Shown: piece after piece, positions 36,685 through 37,659 of the stretch | Numbering within the stretch: the stretch's first letter is position 1 | Layout of the letters: each line of letters begins with the position of its first letter | DNA from: Macrocybe gigantea | Taxonomy: Eukaryota; Basidiomycota; Agaricomycetes; Agaricales; Callistosporiaceae | Assembly (NCBI GenBank): GCA_011319805.1 | Contig: SJRY01000331.1 | Span: 1 to 37,659, forward strand | DNA: 37,659 nt | Direction: 5' to 3' | Notes under the pieces: generated by a model | The model's database searches: none | Told to the model about the DNA's origin: nothing | What the model saw: the letters and a program-made list of their open reading frames with translations, nothing else | Made by a program: the position numbers and the translations under genes

Positions 36685-37659
36685 CTATTCCTCCCTTCGT
36701 TTTCGTTTACTAAAATGCGTGACGGACGTATTCCTCGCAGAAGCAAGCAATTTCCGTCCCTCATCCGTGCCTTCGCCTGGTCGCACCAGAGTCTCCTCCA
36801 TTTCCTCGTCCACAACGATCGCCATCTCCACTTCGGCCTGAGGAGACGAGGAGCGACGAGCAGAGCGGGAGGAGGAATGACGACACGGAGGTAGTCGTAC
36901 GCGGCCACGGCGCGTCGGTCAGAACCCCACGCTTCGCCCGCCTGTCGCTCAATCTCGCGTATGACAGCCGCACGTATGTCCTTTTTCGACTTCGGCGCAG
37001 GGAACCTACGCAGGGCCATGAACATTCTTAAAGGGAAAATAAAGCCCTTTCAAACGTGTGCTCACCTTCCGCTGATATGATTAAGCACTAACCTCTCGGC
37101 ACCGACGCGTCTCGCAAACGCGCCAGCCATATCTGGTGTCGAATGACCGCGGGCCAGCGCCTTGTCGCGCACCGTCTCTCTCGAACGACGCGCCGCCGGG
37201 TCGACGTGCCGCGGGATGAACGCGTCCGTCGCTTCGTGCACGACTAGCGATGGTGCGGGGCAGATGTCCATGTCCGAGTTTGTGTCCGAGTTTGTGTCTG
37301 GATCGGGATCCGAATTCGCTGGCGGGGAAGGGACGCAGAGCGGGATGATGGCCGAAGCGTCGGACGTGTCGCCCAGCAGGACGAGCTTGCGCCGCGAGCC
37401 GACTGTCTCACGTATGACGTATCCCAAGCATGGATCTACGCACCAGGATGTAAGCACTTTTTTGTACGAAGAAAACAGGAGGGAGCACTCGCCTCGGTGA
37501 ACGATCGGCCCGCGTCTACGACGACCTCACTAAACAAACGCCTTGGCAGAGGTGAACGCCCGCCACAGGCCGTCCTCGTCGCATCTGATGTCCATGCCCG
37601 CGATCTCACTCGGGTGCATCACCGCTTCGTTCTCTACGCTGCGGCTCGCTGCATCTGCT
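36685..37659 (-). CDS. tRNase Z (zinc phosphodiesterase), C-terminal part; runs off the window
   Basis: Endonuclease that removes tRNA 3' trailers; metallo-beta-lactamase fold. Partial: the N-terminal motifs lie beyond 37659. Seen exons: 37493 upward, 37066-37435, 36685-37005. Motifs: GPIVHRDPCLGYVIRE across the intron, RKLVLLGDTSDASA, LVVHEATDAFIP, KALARGHSTPDMAGAFARR and RLVLNHIS, then RFPAPKSKK and IREIERQAGEAW. The intron 37436-37492 has a GC donor (CGAG|GCGAGT). Near 37507-37545 the frame needs two single-base changes to connect VVVDAG to PIVHR. The C-terminus after AAYDYLRV needs either a 47-nt intron or one extra base to reach the TAG at 36685. A Ser/Asp repeat (NSDTNSDMD) sits in a surface loop. 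Confidence 0.8.

Noticed and set aside
37262..37320. Short tandem repeat (GTCCGAGTTTGT units) as a regulatory repeat
   Set aside because: It is coding, in frame, and gives a NSDTNSD loop in tRNase Z.

Overview
The window reads as nuclear DNA of a filamentous basidiomycete (Agaricomycetes type). Host genes are cut into many small exons by introns of about 50-65 nt. The protein set fits: an ERT1/AcuK-type Zn2Cys6 regulator, GH1, CE16 and GH92 enzymes, and chromodomain Ty3/gypsy elements. Names rest on remembered family motifs and on conserved reading frames across splice junctions; no search was run.

Layout. 1-1.1 kb: a poorly resolved minus-strand Cys-rich secreted-type gene. 1.9-4.4 kb (-): the Zn2Cys6/PAS regulator of gluconeogenic, non-fermentable carbon metabolism, 9 exons. 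5.2-6.0 kb (-): an unresolved gene. 6.2-9.3 kb (-): GH1 beta-glucosidase, 18 exons. 9.8-11.3 kb (+): Gfo/Idh/MocA oxidoreductase, divergent from GH1 across a 523-bp shared promoter region. 11.9-23.6 kb: LTR-retrotransposon nest. Element A (LTRs 12860-13275 and 23196-23612) has lost most of pol; element B (15510-22029, LTRs about 320 bp) sits inside it. A truncated relative of B (11883-12859) abuts A on the left. 23.6-24.6 kb: repeat-like DNA with a perfect 31-nt inverted repeat. 24.7-26.0 kb (-): secreted SGNH/CE16 esterase. 26.6-30.5 kb (-): GH92 alpha-mannosidase-type protein, 22 exons. 30.8-32.3 kb (-): calcineurin-like metallophosphoesterase. 32.4-32.65 kb: a decayed fragment of a tRNase Z gene. 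32.8-35.9 kb (-): P-loop ATPase of a fungal lineage-specific family. 36.7 kb to the right end (-): partial tRNase Z.

Function. GH1, CE16 and GH92 are glycan-degrading enzymes and the regulator belongs to carbon metabolism, so the region has a carbohydrate theme, but no operon or proven cluster is implied.

Most notable observations: a near-textbook -1 frameshift signal between gag and pol of element B; in-frame stops in B that are almost all TGA, with CAA/TGA differences between copies pointing to CpG deamination of CGA; many GC-AG introns and 9-, 11- and 14-nt microexons; recurrent one-base frameshifts at short homopolymers in host genes; and a tRNase Z fragment duplicated on the far side of the P-loop ATPase gene.
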